From: Candidatus Leptovillus gracilis
GTDB taxonomy: Bacteria; Chloroflexota; Anaerolineae; Promineifilales; Promineifilaceae
DNA: 64,000 nucleotides
Direction: 5' to 3'
NCBI GenBank assembly: GCA_016716065.1
Contig: JADJXA010000002.1
Span: 959,829-1,023,828, forward strand
Shown: piece by piece, positions 53,120 through 63,668 of the stretch
Layout: the number at the start of each line of letters is the position of its first letter
Position numbering within the stretch: the stretch's first letter is position 1
Notes under the pieces: model-generated
What the model was told of the DNA's origin: nothing
What the model saw: the letters and a program-made list of their open reading frames with translations, nothing else
The model's database searches: none
Program-made: the position numbers and the translations under genes

Positions 53120-55015
53120 TTAGAACAAACCAACCACCTTGCCTGTTTCCAGGTCCAGGTCTACGTCGTAGTAGGCCGGGCGGGTGGGTAGGCCGGGCAT
53201 CGTACTCATCGTGCCCAACAGCGGGTAGAGGAACCCCGCCCCCACACTGGCCCGCAAATCACGGATGGGGATGGTGAAGCCGGTGGGCGCGCCTTTCAGG
53301 TTGGGGTCGCTGCTGAGGCTGAGATGCGTTTTTGCCATGCAGATGGGCAGATCATCGAAGCTATTTTTCGTGTATAGAGCAATTTTCGCTTCAGCTTCGG
53401 CTGAATATTCCACGCCATCGGCCCCGTAGATATTCTTGGCGATGGTTTCGATCTTCTCCTTGATGCTCATCTCCAGCGGATAGAGGAAGTGGAAGTCGCT
53501 GGGCTGTTCGCAGGCGGCGATGATCGCTTCACCAAGCGCCACCGCACCTTTGCCACCTTCGGCCCAATGGTTGGTCATCACGGCGTCCAACGCGCCGGCT
53601 TCTTTGGAGATGCGGCGCACCAGCTCGATTTCGGCGTCGGTGTCGTCTTTGAAGCGGTTGACGGCGACGACGACCGGCACGCCAAAGCGCACAGCGTTGC
53701 GGATGTGGACGCGCAGGTTGCTGCAACCGGCTTCCAGCAGTTCCAGGTTTTCTTCGGTGTAGGCGGGGTCTAACGGCCGTCCCGCCACCACTTTTGGCCC
53801 ACCCCCGTGCATTTTCAGGGCGCGAATCGTCGCCACCAACACCACCACGTTGGGGACCAATCCGCTGTAGCGGCATTTGATGTTAAAGAACTTCTCCATG
53901 CCAATGTCTGCGCCAAAGCCAGCTTCGGTCAGCACGTAGCCATCTGGCCCCACCAATTTCAGGGCGATCTGGTCGGCGATGATGGAGGAGTTGCCGTGGG
54001 CGATGTTGGCAAATGGCCCGGCGTGGACGAAAGCGGGTGTGCCTTCCAACGTCTGCATCAGCGTGGGCATGATGGCGTCTTTCATCAGTACCGTCAGCGC
54101 GCCGCCAATGCCCAGATCGTCGGCGGTGATCGGTTCGCCGACGTGGTTGGCGCCGATGACCATGCGCCCCAGCCGTTCGCGCATGTCGCCCAGGTCGGTG
54201 GTCAGGGCCAGGATGGCCATGATCTCGCTGGCGACGGCGATGTCGTAGCCGGTTTCGCGGGTGAACTTCTCTTCCGGCCCCTTGCCGATGGTGATGCCGC
54301 GCAGGTAGCGGTCGTTGGTGTCTACCACGCGCCGCCAGGTGATGGTGGCCGGGTCTATATCCAGCCGGGCAAAGCGCCCCTTTTCCTCGGCGGTTAGTTC
54401 GTTGGGGTCGGTTTTGTGAATGCCTAACTTGCGCAGGCGGCGCAGCATCACCGGTGCAAAGCGGCGGCTGCCTTCTTTGTCCGGCGGGCAGAGCCGGTTG
54501 AACAGCGATTCATCCGACTGGTAGGATTCGTGGTGGATGCGGGTGTCTATGGCGGCGGCCAGCAAATTGTTGGCGGCGGAAATGGCGTGGATGTCGCCGG
54601 TCAGGTGCAGGTTAAAATCTTCCATGGGGATGACCTGGCTGTAACCGCCGCCGGCCGCCCCGCCCTTAATGCCAAAGGTGGGTCCCTGGCTGGGTTGGCG
54701 CACGCAGGTGAATACGTTTTTGCCTAAATGCGCGCCCAACGCCTGGCTGACGCCGACGGTCGTCGTCGTTTTGCCTTCGCCCAGGGGGGTGGGGGTGATG
54801 GCGGTGACCAGCACGTATTTACCGTTGGGATGGTCGCGGAGGCGGTCGCGCGCGGCCAGGCTGACTTTGGCTTTGTTACGGCCGTATGGAACCAACTCCT
54901 CCGGCAGCAGGCCAACCTCGGCGGCAATCTGGGCGATGGGCAGCGGTTCGGCCGCCTGGGCGATGTCAATATCGCTGGGTACGGGGGTTAGCAGGTTTTG
55001 TAACTTGTGGGACAT
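53120..55015 (-). CDS. fhs: formate-tetrahydrofolate ligase
   Basis: The 631-aa enzyme makes 10-formyl-THF from formate, ATP and THF for purine and one-carbon metabolism. The ATP site is [51 protein letters not shown] and [21 protein letters not shown] are family signatures. The sequence is longer than the usual 550-560 residues, like eukaryote-type forms, with an extra 60-70 residues around [17 protein letters not shown]. The leader contains a terminator-like hairpin. Confidence 0.96.
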   Translation of the reverse strand: MSHKLQNLLTPVPSDIDIAQAAEPLPIAQIAAEVGLLPEELVPYGRNKAKVSLAARDRLRDHPNGKYVLVTAITPTPLGEGKTTTTVGVSQALGAHLGKNVFTCVRQPSQGPTFGIKGGAAGGGYSQVIPMEDFNLHLTGDIHAISAANNLLAAAIDTRIHHESYQSDESLFNRLCPPDKEGSRRFAPVMLRRLRKLGIHKTDPNELTAEEKGRFARLDIDPATITWRRVVDTNDRYLRGITIGKGPEEKFTRETGYDIAVASEIMAILALTTDLGDMRERLGRMVIGANHVGEPITADDLGIGGALTVLMKDAIMPTLMQTLEGTPAFVHAGPFANIAHGNSSIIADQIALKLVGPDGYVLTEAGFGADIGMEKFFNIKCRYSGLVPNVVVLVATIRALKMHGGGPKVVAGRPLDPAYTEENLELLEAGCSNLRVHIRNAVRFGVPVVVAVNRFKDDTDAEIELVRRISKEAGALDAVMTNHWAEGGKGAVALGEAIIAACEQPSDFHFLYPLEMSIKEKIETIAKNIYGADGVEYSAEAEAKIALYTKNSFDDLPICMAKTHLSLSSDPNLKGAPTGFTIPIRDLRASVGAGFLYPLLGTMSTMPGLPTRPAYYDVDLDLETGKVVGLF

Positions 55016-55048
55016 AGTGGGTTTGTTGTCTCCTGTAAATGGGATGGA

Positions 55049-55103
55049 TAAAAAAACGGCGAGACCCGGACAAGCACTTTTATGCGCTTTCTTGTCTCGC
55101 CGT
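55049..55103 (-). terminator. intrinsic terminator or attenuator in the fhs leader
   Basis: On the minus strand a 10-bp stem ACGGCGAGAC/GTCTCGCCGT encloses an inner AAGC/GCTT stem and is followed by a T-run (GTTTTTTTAT). It ends 33 bp before the fhs start, too close for a separate promoter. Transcription of fhs would have to read through it, which suggests attenuation control, or termination of the upstream HIT-like gene. Confidence 0.6.
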
Positions 55104-55186
55104 CATTTGATTTTTGCTTTGCCAGATGTGGGGAAACAATGGCGGTGTGGGAACTATCATCGGTGTTTCCGTCAATCTGTGGCCGA

Positions 55187-55543
55187 CTATTCGGCCGATA
55201 AGATGTGCAGTTTGGCGTGGGGGATGGTTTCAAAGGCCCCACAATGGAATTTGATAGTAAAGCCGCTTTGCAAGATAGGATGCTCGCTTATGTGGGCTTT
55301 GGTTGTTTCAATGGCGTAGTCAATCAGGTCCATAAACCGTTCCCGGTCGCTTTGTTTTAACTCTTCTGTTGTACCGTCTCCTTCAAAAGTCACGGCTAAC
55401 CAGTGAACAGCCGCTTCCGGGCGGATATTTTCAATCAGGGCAAAACTCCGTTTTTCGTCTTTGTGGATAATTTTGCCAGGCTGCTTACCTTTGATAATGT
55501 CGCCAAAAGGGTCATCTACGTCGGTCAATTCGTCAAAGTCCAT
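55187..55543 (-). CDS. HIT-like protein with altered active site
   Basis: The 118-aa protein begins DPFGDIIKGKQPGKIIHKDEKRSFALIENIRPEAAVHWLAV. This is the histidine-triad fold start, where the family has CxFCKIxxGExPxxxVYED...INPxxPxHxLVIP. The C-terminus FHCGAFETIPHAKLHIL stands where HIT enzymes have HxHxHxx. The middle nucleophilic His is Lys, so AMP-hydrolase activity is doubtful. Both Cys pairs of the zinc site are absent. It is upstream of fhs, separated by the terminator. Confidence 0.75.
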   Translation of the reverse strand: MDFDELTDVDDPFGDIIKGKQPGKIIHKDEKRSFALIENIRPEAAVHWLAVTFEGDGTTEELKQSDRERFMDLIDYAIETTKAHISEHPILQSGFTIKFHCGAFETIPHAKLHILSAE

Positions 55544-55858
55544 GTTTTTGCCTGCCTCCCTGCAGTGATTGTCTGTACTGAAGCGGGTTAATATCTGTGA
55601 AAAACGTCACAGGGCGATTGTAACATGAGGGTAAGCTGGTGGTCAACGAATGTGGTTGTAAAGTGAGCAGCAGCCTGTGTCCGGGCAATCTGGGTAAAAT
55701 ATCTTATGCAGCTCTTATGGAAGGCGGGTATGATAACGGCCGTTAAAATCATCTTGTCTTACAAACAACCAAACAATTGGCCGGAACAGCGACATTGAGC
55801 CTACAATTAACCGCTATCTAATCTCTATTTTCTAATTTCTAAGGAAGAGGTGGTAACC
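55544..55858. promoter_or_regulatory. 315-bp divergent intergenic region, no gene
   Basis: No gene or CIRCE-type heat-shock operator is seen. One AACGGCCGTT palindrome lies at 55736-55745. A weak TTGGCC/TACAAT pair with a 19-bp spacer is at 55777-55807, about 50 bp before htpG. Confidence 0.35.
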
Positions 55859-57749
55859 ATGACAGTAGAAGAACATCAGGCAACCGAAGCATTTAACTTT
55901 AAGACCGAAGTGAAGCAAGTGCTGCATATTTTGGTCCACTCCTTGTACAAAGACCAGGACATTTTTCTGCGCGAACTGGTCTCCAACGCCTCAGACGCGC
56001 TGACGCGGCTGCACTTTGAAACCCTGACCAACCGTGACTTTTTGGATCCCGACGCCGAATTGGCTGTTCACATCAGCGTGCCGCAAACCGATGAAGGCGA
56101 ACCCAAGAAAATTATCGTCCAAGACAGCGGCCTGGGCATGACGCGGGATGAGTTGATCCGCAACCTGGGGACCATCGCCCAATCTGGGGCGCGCGAGTTT
56201 TTAGCCAAAATTAGCGCCGGCGACGTGGACCCTGGCGACGTGATCGGGCAGTTTGGCGTGGGCTTCTATTCCGTGTTTATGGTGGCTGATGAAGTGCGCG
56301 TCGTCTCGCGCAGCTACCAGCCTGGGGCCGAAGCGGCCGCCTGGGTGTCTGACGGCAGCGACAGTTTTCGCATCGAATCGGCCGAAAAGAGCGACCGGGG
56401 CACGGAAATCCACATTACCCTGAAAAAAGAGGCTGAAGAATTTGCCAACGAGTGGAAGCTGCGGCAAATTGTGAAGAAGCATTCCGACTTTGTCCGTTAC
56501 CCGGTGTACGTCGGCGAGCAGCAGGCCAATCAACAGGAATCACTCTGGCGCAAAAACCCATCGGATGTGAAGCCGGAAGATTACAAGAGCTTTTACCAGC
56601 AGATGACGATGGATTTTGAAGAGCCATTGGCGACCATCCATTTTACCTCGGATGCGCCGGTGCAGGTGCGGGCGCTGCTGTTTGTCCCAGCCAAACGGGA
56701 GCCGAACATTCTGGCGCTGCGCAAAGAGCCGGGGTTGATGCTCTATTCGCATAACGTGCTGATTCAGGAGTACTGCACCGATTTGCTGCCGAACTGGTTG
56801 GGATTTGTAGATGGTGTGGTGGATTCGGAGGATTTGCCGCTAAATGTGAGCCGGGAAACGGTGCAAAACAACCGGTTGATGATGCACCTGGGCAAGACGA
56901 TTCGCAAGCGGGTGCTGCGCGAATTGGGCAAGCTGGCCGACACGGATCAGGAAAAGTATCAGACTTTCTGGCGCGAATACGGCCGTGCCCTCAAAGAAGG
57001 CATCGCCACCGACCCAGCGGCCAAAGAAGAGCTGCTGCCCTTTTTCCGCTACCATTCGTCCAATTCCGAAGACGAGCCGATTTCGCTGGACGCTTATGTG
57101 CAGCGTATGCCTGAATCCCAAACCGACATCTATTATGTCCTGGGCGACGACAAGCGGACTGTGGCCAACAGCCCGCATCTGGACCCGTTTAAGCGCGCGT
57201 AATCTGGAAGTGTTGTACTGGGTGGACCCACTGGATGTATTTGTCGCGCCGATGATGGCCGACTATAAGGGTAAACAGTTCCGTAATATTGATGACGCCG
57301 GCCTGGAACTGCCAGAACTGGAACAGGACGAAGCCGCTAACGAACAGGAAACGGCCGTGCCCGATGCCGACTTTAACCGGCTTGTTGGCCGTTTTGTGAC
57401 TACGTTGGGCGATAAAGTGGTGGAAGTGCGCCAGTCTAAAGTGTTGAAAAACAGCCCGGTGCGGCTGGTCTCACCGGAGGACGCGCCCAACCGCGAGATG
57501 CAGCGCATCTACCGGATGCTGGGCCAGGAGTATGAAGTGCCGAAGAAGATTCTGGAGGTCAACCGCCAGCACCCGCTCATCGCCAATCTGGCCCGGCTGG
57601 CAATGGAGCAGCCGGATGGCGAATTGGTGAAGCTGTCCATTGAGCAGTTGTACGACAGCGCCCTGGTGCAGGAAGGACTGCACCCCAATCCCACAGCCAT
57701 GCTGCCACGCATTGAGCAGCTTATGATGTTGGCGGCGGCAGCGGAGTAA
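55859..57749 (+). pseudogene. htpG: HSP90-family chaperone HtpG, one frameshift
   Basis: The ATG at 55859 has AAGGAAGAGG upstream. The GHKL ATPase domain carries ELVSNASDALTRLHFE, DSGLGMTRDELIRNLGTIAQSGAREF and GQFGVGFYSVFMVADEV. The middle domain contains GVVDSEDLPLNVSRE with the catalytic Arg. At 57194 an extra C breaks the frame, ending the first part at SPHLDPFKRA. Skipping it gives DPFKARNLEVLYWVDP and continues to the C-terminal dimer domain. Together they make about 630 residues, normal for HtpG, so the break is probably sequence error or recent mutation. Confidence 0.85.
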
Positions 57750-57755
57750 AAAACA

Positions 57756-57847
57756 GGACGCGGATAAACGTGGATGTGGTCGGCGGATTAGCGCAGATTT
57801 TTCAAATTATTCGCGCCAATCCGTCTATTCCGCGTTTATCCGCGTCC
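57756..57847. repeat. 15-bp inverted repeat between convergent genes
   Basis: GGACGCGGATAAACG at 57756-57770 and its complement at 57833-57847, with a 62-nt loop. It lies just before the convergent HAD gene end. Confidence 0.6.
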
Positions 57848-57854
57848 AATTCTT

Positions 57855-58457
57855 TTAAGCGCTTAACCAGGATTCGATAGCCGGCCGGGTCTGGCTCCAC
57901 TCTTTGTGGTGGATGGCGTGTAGGCCAACGGCCGTTGCTCCCGCCACATTTTCCACAATATCATCCACAAACAACGCCGCTTCGGGCGGCACGCCTAGCT
58001 GCTGCAAGGCCAGGTGGTAGATGGCCGGGTTCGGCTTTAGCAGCCCTACGTCGCTGCTTAGGATGACACTTTGGAAGTGGGTAAACTCCGGGATGAGGAT
58101 GTGCAGCCAGTCCACATGCACGGCGTTGGTGTTGCTGATGATGCCCAGGCGCAGATTGGGCCGTTGTGTCAATCCCACTGCATACGCCAGCGCCACCTCG
58201 TCGCGGTAAATGTGGCGGCAAAAGGCGCGGGCAAATTCGTCGTAATCGGGGGTGGTTCCGGCTTGTTGGACCAGGGTTTGGTGTAGTTGACGGCCGTTCA
58301 CAATCCCTTTCCCCGCATCCTCGGCCAGATGGGAAGCCAACCTATCGAGTTCACTGAAAGAAGCCTGGGAGACAGCGGCAACGGCCGTCCACGTGCTTTC
58401 GTGGTCATAATCCACCAGCACGCTGCCTAAATCGAAGATGACTGCTTTGGGTGTCAT
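57855..58457 (-). CDS. HAD-superfamily hydrolase (YihX-like)
   Basis: The 200-aa protein opens MTPKAVIFDLGSVLVDYDHE, with nucleophile Asp8; the usual second Asp is Gly, as in the YihX/HAD-IA subset. Motif II is GIISNTNAVHVDWL, motif III is VGLLKPNPAIYHLAL (Lys), and motif IV is ALFVDDIVENV. The substrate is likely a small phosphorylated metabolite. The start is the ATG right at the fold; a TTG 30 bases upstream exists but lies in the palindrome at 58476. Confidence 0.88.
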   Translation of the reverse strand: MTPKAVIFDLGSVLVDYDHESTWTAVAAVSQASFSELDRLASHLAEDAGKGIVNGRQLHQTLVQQAGTTPDYDEFARAFCRHIYRDEVALAYAVGLTQRPNLRLGIISNTNAVHVDWLHILIPEFTHFQSVILSSDVGLLKPNPAIYHLALQQLGVPPEAALFVDDIVENVAGATAVGLHAIHHKEWSQTRPAIESWLSA

Positions 58458-58475
58458 GGTGTGGGTGTGGGTGTG

Positions 58476-58508
58476 AGATTTGTCCAATCTTTAAGATTGG
58501 ACAAATCT
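58476..58508. repeat. 33-bp palindrome, sister of the element at 16612
   Basis: Arms AGATTTGTCCAATCTT and its complement flank a single central T. It lies between two minus-strand genes. Confidence 0.65.
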
Positions 58509-58514
58509 TCGTTG

Positions 58515-59297
58515 TTAGCGGCTCGTGCGCTCTACCAACCGCTTGAGTTGGTTTTCAAAGGCGCTGTCGGGCATAAACGCCAGATTTAGCCGCCGCACAA
58601 CGGCCGTACGCGCCGCCAGATACGCATCCAACAAATGGCGCAGGTGAACGGCCGTCGCTTTCGTATCGGCTGAGTAGAAGGCGGCCAGCATACCCTGGTA
58701 AACCGGGTCTTCCGGCGGCAGCACGTGCAGCAGCGGTGGCAGCGAAAAATGCAGCAGTTCCATGTAGACGGTAAATGGTTTGTCATAATCGCCGCGCAGC
58801 ACCTGCCGGTACACGTCCCAGAACATCACCCAAAAGCGTTCATCCAGGGCGGTCAGTTCGGCGGCGGTCATCTGCGGCCGGGTTAGCACGGTTTGGGCGC
58901 AGCGTGCCTGATAAGCCGCGGCCCACCCCTCTTTGTCGTCCTTCAGGATGCGCAGGTCGCGGTCCCAGGGGTTGGGCGTCAGCCCCTCTTTGGTCTCATA
59001 GCGATAATCCGCTTTGGTCCCGTTGCTGTAGAGGGTGATGTGGAAGTACGGCCGTACATGCGCTGCGTCAAACGATTGGCAGGGTACGTAAGGCGTCACC
59101 GATTTGACGAATTCGCGCCGCTGCCGCCAGGCGCTCTCGCGCCGGGCATCGTCGGCGAACACCAGGGCCACATCCAGGTCAGAATAGGCGTCGTCAGTGC
59201 GACGGCCGTATGACCCGGCCAAAAAGCAGACCACTATATCTGATTCGGTCAGCACCCGTTGTTGTAAGCGCACAATGACGCGATCTTGTTCAAACAT
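58515..59297 (-). CDS. nucleotidyltransferase-fold protein (aminoglycoside-adenylyltransferase-like)
   Basis: The 260-aa protein has the polymerase-beta-type motif FLAGSYGRRTDDAYSDLDVALVF (GS-X10-DxD) near residue 28. The rest is helical, with FWVMFWDVYRQVLRGDYDKPFTVYMELLHF in the position of the substrate-binding C-domain of streptomycin/aminoglycoside adenylyltransferases. A nucleotide-transfer reaction is likely; resistance to a particular drug is not shown. It follows PAP2 downstream with a 69-bp gap containing an inverted copy of the 38-bp dispersed repeat. Confidence 0.78.
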   Translation of the reverse strand: MFEQDRVIVRLQQRVLTESDIVVCFLAGSYGRRTDDAYSDLDVALVFADDARRESAWRQRREFVKSVTPYVPCQSFDAAHVRPYFHITLYSNGTKADYRYETKEGLTPNPWDRDLRILKDDKEGWAAAYQARCAQTVLTRPQMTAAELTALDERFWVMFWDVYRQVLRGDYDKPFTVYMELLHFSLPPLLHVLPPEDPVYQGMLAAFYSADTKATAVHLRHLLDAYLAARTAVVRRLNLAFMPDSAFENQLKRLVERTSR

Positions 59298-59319
59298 GGC
59301 GATTTCGGATTTCGAATTG

Positions 59320-59365
59320 GCGATTGGCAGGGGCGAAGCTGTCGGGCAGAGACATTGACGATTGG
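59320..59365. repeat. inverted copy of the 38-bp dispersed repeat
   Basis: Its complement reads CAATGTCTCTGCCCGACAGC then TTCGCCCCTGCC, nearly matching the two tandem units at 20028-20103. Confidence 0.65.
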
Positions 59366-59366
59366 G

Positions 59367-59987
59367 CTAGAAACAGCCCATCATCGTCATGGCATAGACG
59401 ACGCCTGCGCCTAACGCCAGGCCGGACAAAACTTGCGCCGGCGTGTGACGCTTCAGATAAAGCCGCACCCAACACACCAACACCACCAACGGCAGGATAA
59501 GCAGCCCGGCCGCCCAGCCAAACACCAGACCCACCAGCAGCATGGTCGCCATCACGCCGGTGGCGTGGATGCTGACCAGCCAGAAGATGTTAATCAGGCC
59601 CAATAAGACCAGCTCGATGCCATTAAATAGCGTCAGGCAGCGCAGCAGTTCCGGCCCATCGAAGGTGATGATGAGGTAATAAAGCAGCAGGGTAGACAAA
59701 ACGGCCGTCACATACGGCAGATGCCGCTCTTTGGTGTTGCTCATGTGCAGTTCGGCAATCCGGCCGGTCCGCAGTAAAAAGAGCACAATGAGAATGGGCA
59801 GCAGCGCGACAAAAAAACCATACACGGCCGCCCACAAGAAACCTTCCAGAGACGGCCGTTCATACAGGGCAAACGCCAACCCCAAAATGGCAAACATCAC
59901 CGGCGGACTGACGATGTTGGAAAAAAGGCGGGCAGTTTGCACCCATCCGGTGCGGTCGGCTTCGTGGTGGTCGCGGGGTGTACTCAT
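59367..59987 (-). CDS. PAP2-superfamily membrane phosphatase-like protein
   Basis: The 206-aa protein has about six membrane helices. The expected phosphatase triplet appears in relaxed form: MSNTKERHLPYV for KxxxxxxRP, VSIHATGVMA for PSGH, and YLKRHTPAQVLSGLALG for SRxxxxHxxxDVxxG. The second His and Ser-His pair fit a catalytic role, but the DxxxG Asp is replaced by Gln. It could act on lipid phosphates such as undecaprenyl-PP. Confidence 0.7.
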   Translation of the reverse strand: MSTPRDHHEADRTGWVQTARLFSNIVSPPVMFAILGLAFALYERPSLEGFLWAAVYGFFVALLPILIVLFLLRTGRIAELHMSNTKERHLPYVTAVLSTLLLYYLIITFDGPELLRCLTLFNGIELVLLGLINIFWLVSIHATGVMATMLLVGLVFGWAAGLLILPLVVLVCWVRLYLKRHTPAQVLSGLALGAGVVYAMTMMGCF

Positions 59988-59992
59988 GGGGA

Positions 59993-60067
59993 CTGGGTGG
60001 CTGGGTGGCTGGGTGGCTGGGTGTCTGGGTGGCTGGGTGACAGTTTCACCTTGTCACCCAGCCACCC
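59993..60067. repeat. GGCTGGGT tandem repeat with 15-bp hairpin
   Basis: About five 8-bp GGCTGGGT-like units precede GGGTGGCTGGGTGAC (60027-60041) and its complement at 60053-60067, with an 11-nt loop. It lies immediately after the ahcY stop, so it may terminate that transcript. Confidence 0.7.
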
Positions 60068-60074
60068 GTTTATC

Positions 60075-61333
<1,259 letters not shown>

Positions 61334-61397
61334 CTGTAAATACTCTCCTAAAAAACATAATGGATTGGGAGAAGGGGCTGTAGATTACCCCCTGTTC

Positions 61398-62363
61398 CTA
61401 TCCCCCAATTCCTAATAACAAATCCAACGCCCCTTCGTCATCGAAATGCTCACGATAACGGGCCACAAATTCGGCCGGCGTGAAATAATGATTTTGCGTG
61501 CCGACTTGTTCCAGCACGTAGGTGGCGGCCAATGCGCCCATGCGCCCGGCTACCGGCCAGGGCAGCCCCAATTCCATACCGCGCATCAACCCGGCGCGGA
61601 AGGCGTCGCCGGCGCCGGTTGGCTCCACCACCTGGCGCGGCGGCACAATCGGCACAAGGTACTCCTGCCCATCGGCCAGCAGATAAGCGCCATCTTTACC
61701 TTTGGTGATGAGCAAACCACCCACCCGCTGCCGAATATCGGCGTCGCTCAGGCCAGTTTTGTCACGGATCAGGTCGTATTCATAATCGTTGACAGCCAGG
61801 AGCGCCGCGCCATCCAGTCCTTGCGCCAAATCGTCGCCGTTCAGGCGAGCGGTTTGTTGGCTGGGGTCATAAATGTAGGGGATGCCCAACGCTTTGCATT
61901 CCAGGGCATAGGCGCGCATGGCGTCCGGGTCGTTGGGCGAGATGATCGCCAGGTTGGCGTCGGCGGCGTATTGGGCAAACGTGAGGCTTTTGGCATGAGC
62001 CATCGCCCCGGTGTAAAAGGTGGCAATCTGGTTTTGCGCGTCATCGGTGCTGACGAAAAAAGAGGCGGTGAAATCGTCGGGAATTTCGATGATGGGGGAC
62101 GTATCCACTCCCAGGCCATCCAGCCACTGACGATAATCGCCGAAATCCTGGCCGGCGGTGGCTAAGATGCTGGGCCGCGAACCGAGTAAGGCCAGCGTAT
62201 AGGCGATGTTGGGGGCTGTGCCGCCGCGATGCTTTTTCATGCTGTCTACCAGGAAGCTCAGGCTGACCTTGTGCAGACTTTCGGCGACGAGGGAGTCGGT
62301 GAATTTGCCCGGGAAGTGCATCAAATAATCGAAGGCGATGGAGCCGGTGATGACAATTTTCAT
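61398..62363 (-). CDS. PfkB-family carbohydrate kinase, adenosine-kinase-like
   Basis: The 321-aa protein opens MKIVITGSIAFDYLMHFPGKF and has GGTAPNIAYTLALLG, the substrate-binding GG motif. The catalytic signature is VVEPTGAGDAFRAGLMRGM, with D as base and GAGD as the anion hole. This set occurs in adenosine/ribokinase-like enzymes. Location 64 bp upstream of ahcY on the same strand supports adenosine kinase, which would remove the adenosine released by AhcY. Other nucleosides or sugars are possible. Confidence 0.85.
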   Translation of the reverse strand: MKIVITGSIAFDYLMHFPGKFTDSLVAESLHKVSLSFLVDSMKKHRGGTAPNIAYTLALLGSRPSILATAGQDFGDYRQWLDGLGVDTSPIIEIPDDFTASFFVSTDDAQNQIATFYTGAMAHAKSLTFAQYAADANLAIISPNDPDAMRAYALECKALGIPYIYDPSQQTARLNGDDLAQGLDGAALLAVNDYEYDLIRDKTGLSDADIRQRVGGLLITKGKDGAYLLADGQEYLVPIVPPRQVVEPTGAGDAFRAGLMRGMELGLPWPVAGRMGALAATYVLEQVGTQNHYFTPAEFVARYREHFDDEGALDLLLGIGG

Positions 62364-62393
62364 GTTACTTACTTCTTTTATGGCCGGAATTTG

Positions 62394-63161
62394 TCAGTCA
62401 CGCAGGTTGGCCTGGCTGGTGACAACCTTATTATGCGCCTGGGGCTTAACGTCGCTCTTAAGCACGGCCGTTACCCCCAACCTGTCCCGCAGCATGGTCA
62501 ACATGGCGCGTAAGCCATCTTTGACGGTAATTTTCTTGCCCTCGGCGTAGGTGCGCGGGTCGTAGCTGATGGGAATTTCCAGAATTTCGTAACCGGCCAA
62601 CAAAATTTTGTCCGGCAGTTCAAAATCCAGGTTGAAGTCGGTGGTTGTCAGGTTGAGCGATTTTACCACGTCGGCGCGGACCATTTTGGTGGCTGTGCCC
62701 ACGTCGGTGAGGTGGCCGCCAAAGAGAATATTCGTCATGGCCGTCAGGGTGCGGATGCCCCAATAGGCGTGGGCATATTCGTAAATGGCCCGGCCACCCA
62801 AAATGCGCGAACCAAAAATGGCGGCAGCGCCGGTCTCTTCCACTTTGCGGCAGAAGCGGGCGTGTTCGGCCGGGTCGTACTCTTTGTCGGCATCCTGGAT
62901 GATCATGTAGTCGCCGGTCATGTTTTCAATGCCGGTGCGGATGGACATGCCTTTGCCCATGTTGCGTTCATGGAAGAAGATGCGGATTTCCGGGTCGGCG
63001 ATTTGTTGCAGGATTTCCCGTGTGCCGTCGGTGGAAAAATTGTCCACAACGAGAATTTCGCGGTCCCAACCGGGGCCTAAATCCACCGCCTGGGTCTGGT
63101 GGATAACTTCCTGGATGGTTGCTTTTTCGTTGTAGCAGCAGATGATGACAGATAATTTCAT
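62394..63161 (-). CDS. GT2-family glycosyltransferase (dolichyl-phosphate-mannose-synthase-like)
   Basis: The 255-aa GT-A enzyme opens MKLSVIICCYNEKATIQEVI, with VVDNFSTDGTREIL and the DxD-like motif MIIQDADKEYDP. FGSRILGG and TKMVRADVVKSLNL follow as in DPM1/polyprenyl-phosphate hexosyltransferases. It transfers a sugar from a nucleotide donor, probably to a lipid carrier for surface polysaccharide or glycoprotein. No membrane segment is present. It lies 30 bp upstream of the PfkB kinase, so they may share a transcript. Confidence 0.88.
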   Translation of the reverse strand: MKLSVIICCYNEKATIQEVIHQTQAVDLGPGWDREILVVDNFSTDGTREILQQIADPEIRIFFHERNMGKGMSIRTGIENMTGDYMIIQDADKEYDPAEHARFCRKVEETGAAAIFGSRILGGRAIYEYAHAYWGIRTLTAMTNILFGGHLTDVGTATKMVRADVVKSLNLTTTDFNLDFELPDKILLAGYEILEIPISYDPRTYAEGKKITVKDGLRAMLTMLRDRLGVTAVLKSDVKPQAHNKVVTSQANLRD

Positions 63162-63668
63162 GTTTGTTCAAAGTGAAGGACTGAGAATTGCGCTTTTCAT
63201 CATAAAGCCCACTCCTCAGTCCTCAGTGCCAATAAGTATTTATTTGAAAAGCCGAAGCTGAAAAGCCAGCTTGTGATTATAGCACACGGCCGTTTTTTAC
63301 AAAAAGCCGGTGCTGGCGGTACAGCAATTCTAAATGTAGAAAACGGGTATCGGGAAAATAGCGGCGCAATGCCGATGTATCAGCGAGGAGTCGCACTCTG
63401 CGCTAATCAGATTAAAGTGCAGTGTTATGTGGCACGGTTCCGGAGTACAGTAACGACCTCAAAACCAGGTAATTACCCAGATGATAGCAACGCGGCATTT
63501 AGCCACCTCTGCCGAGGCGACTTGTGAGCATCCAGTAACAATGGCCCAATCGTAAGAAACGAAACAGTTAGTCAGGGGCGGGTTCCGCTCTCTAGACCCT
63601 CGGCCATAAATTGAATCAGGGCTTCCCAATTTTCAAAAGATTTGCCAACGCATCAGTGACCGGGCATC
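63162..63668. other. 507-bp region with no supported gene
   Basis: No convincing gene, tRNA or RNA motif is seen. A few short frames show no known fold or clear RBS. One ACGGCCGT word occurs at about 63286. Its position between the GT2 start and a transposase relic suggests former mobile-element flank. Confidence 0.6.

Noticed and set aside
55544..55858. CIRCE/HrcA heat-shock operator for htpG
   Set aside because: The TTAGCACTC-N9-GAGTGCTAA pattern is absent.
63273..63527. 84-codon plus-strand frame in the right-hand gap
   Set aside because: No RBS, fold or coding bias; it crosses a region that looks like old mobile-element flank.
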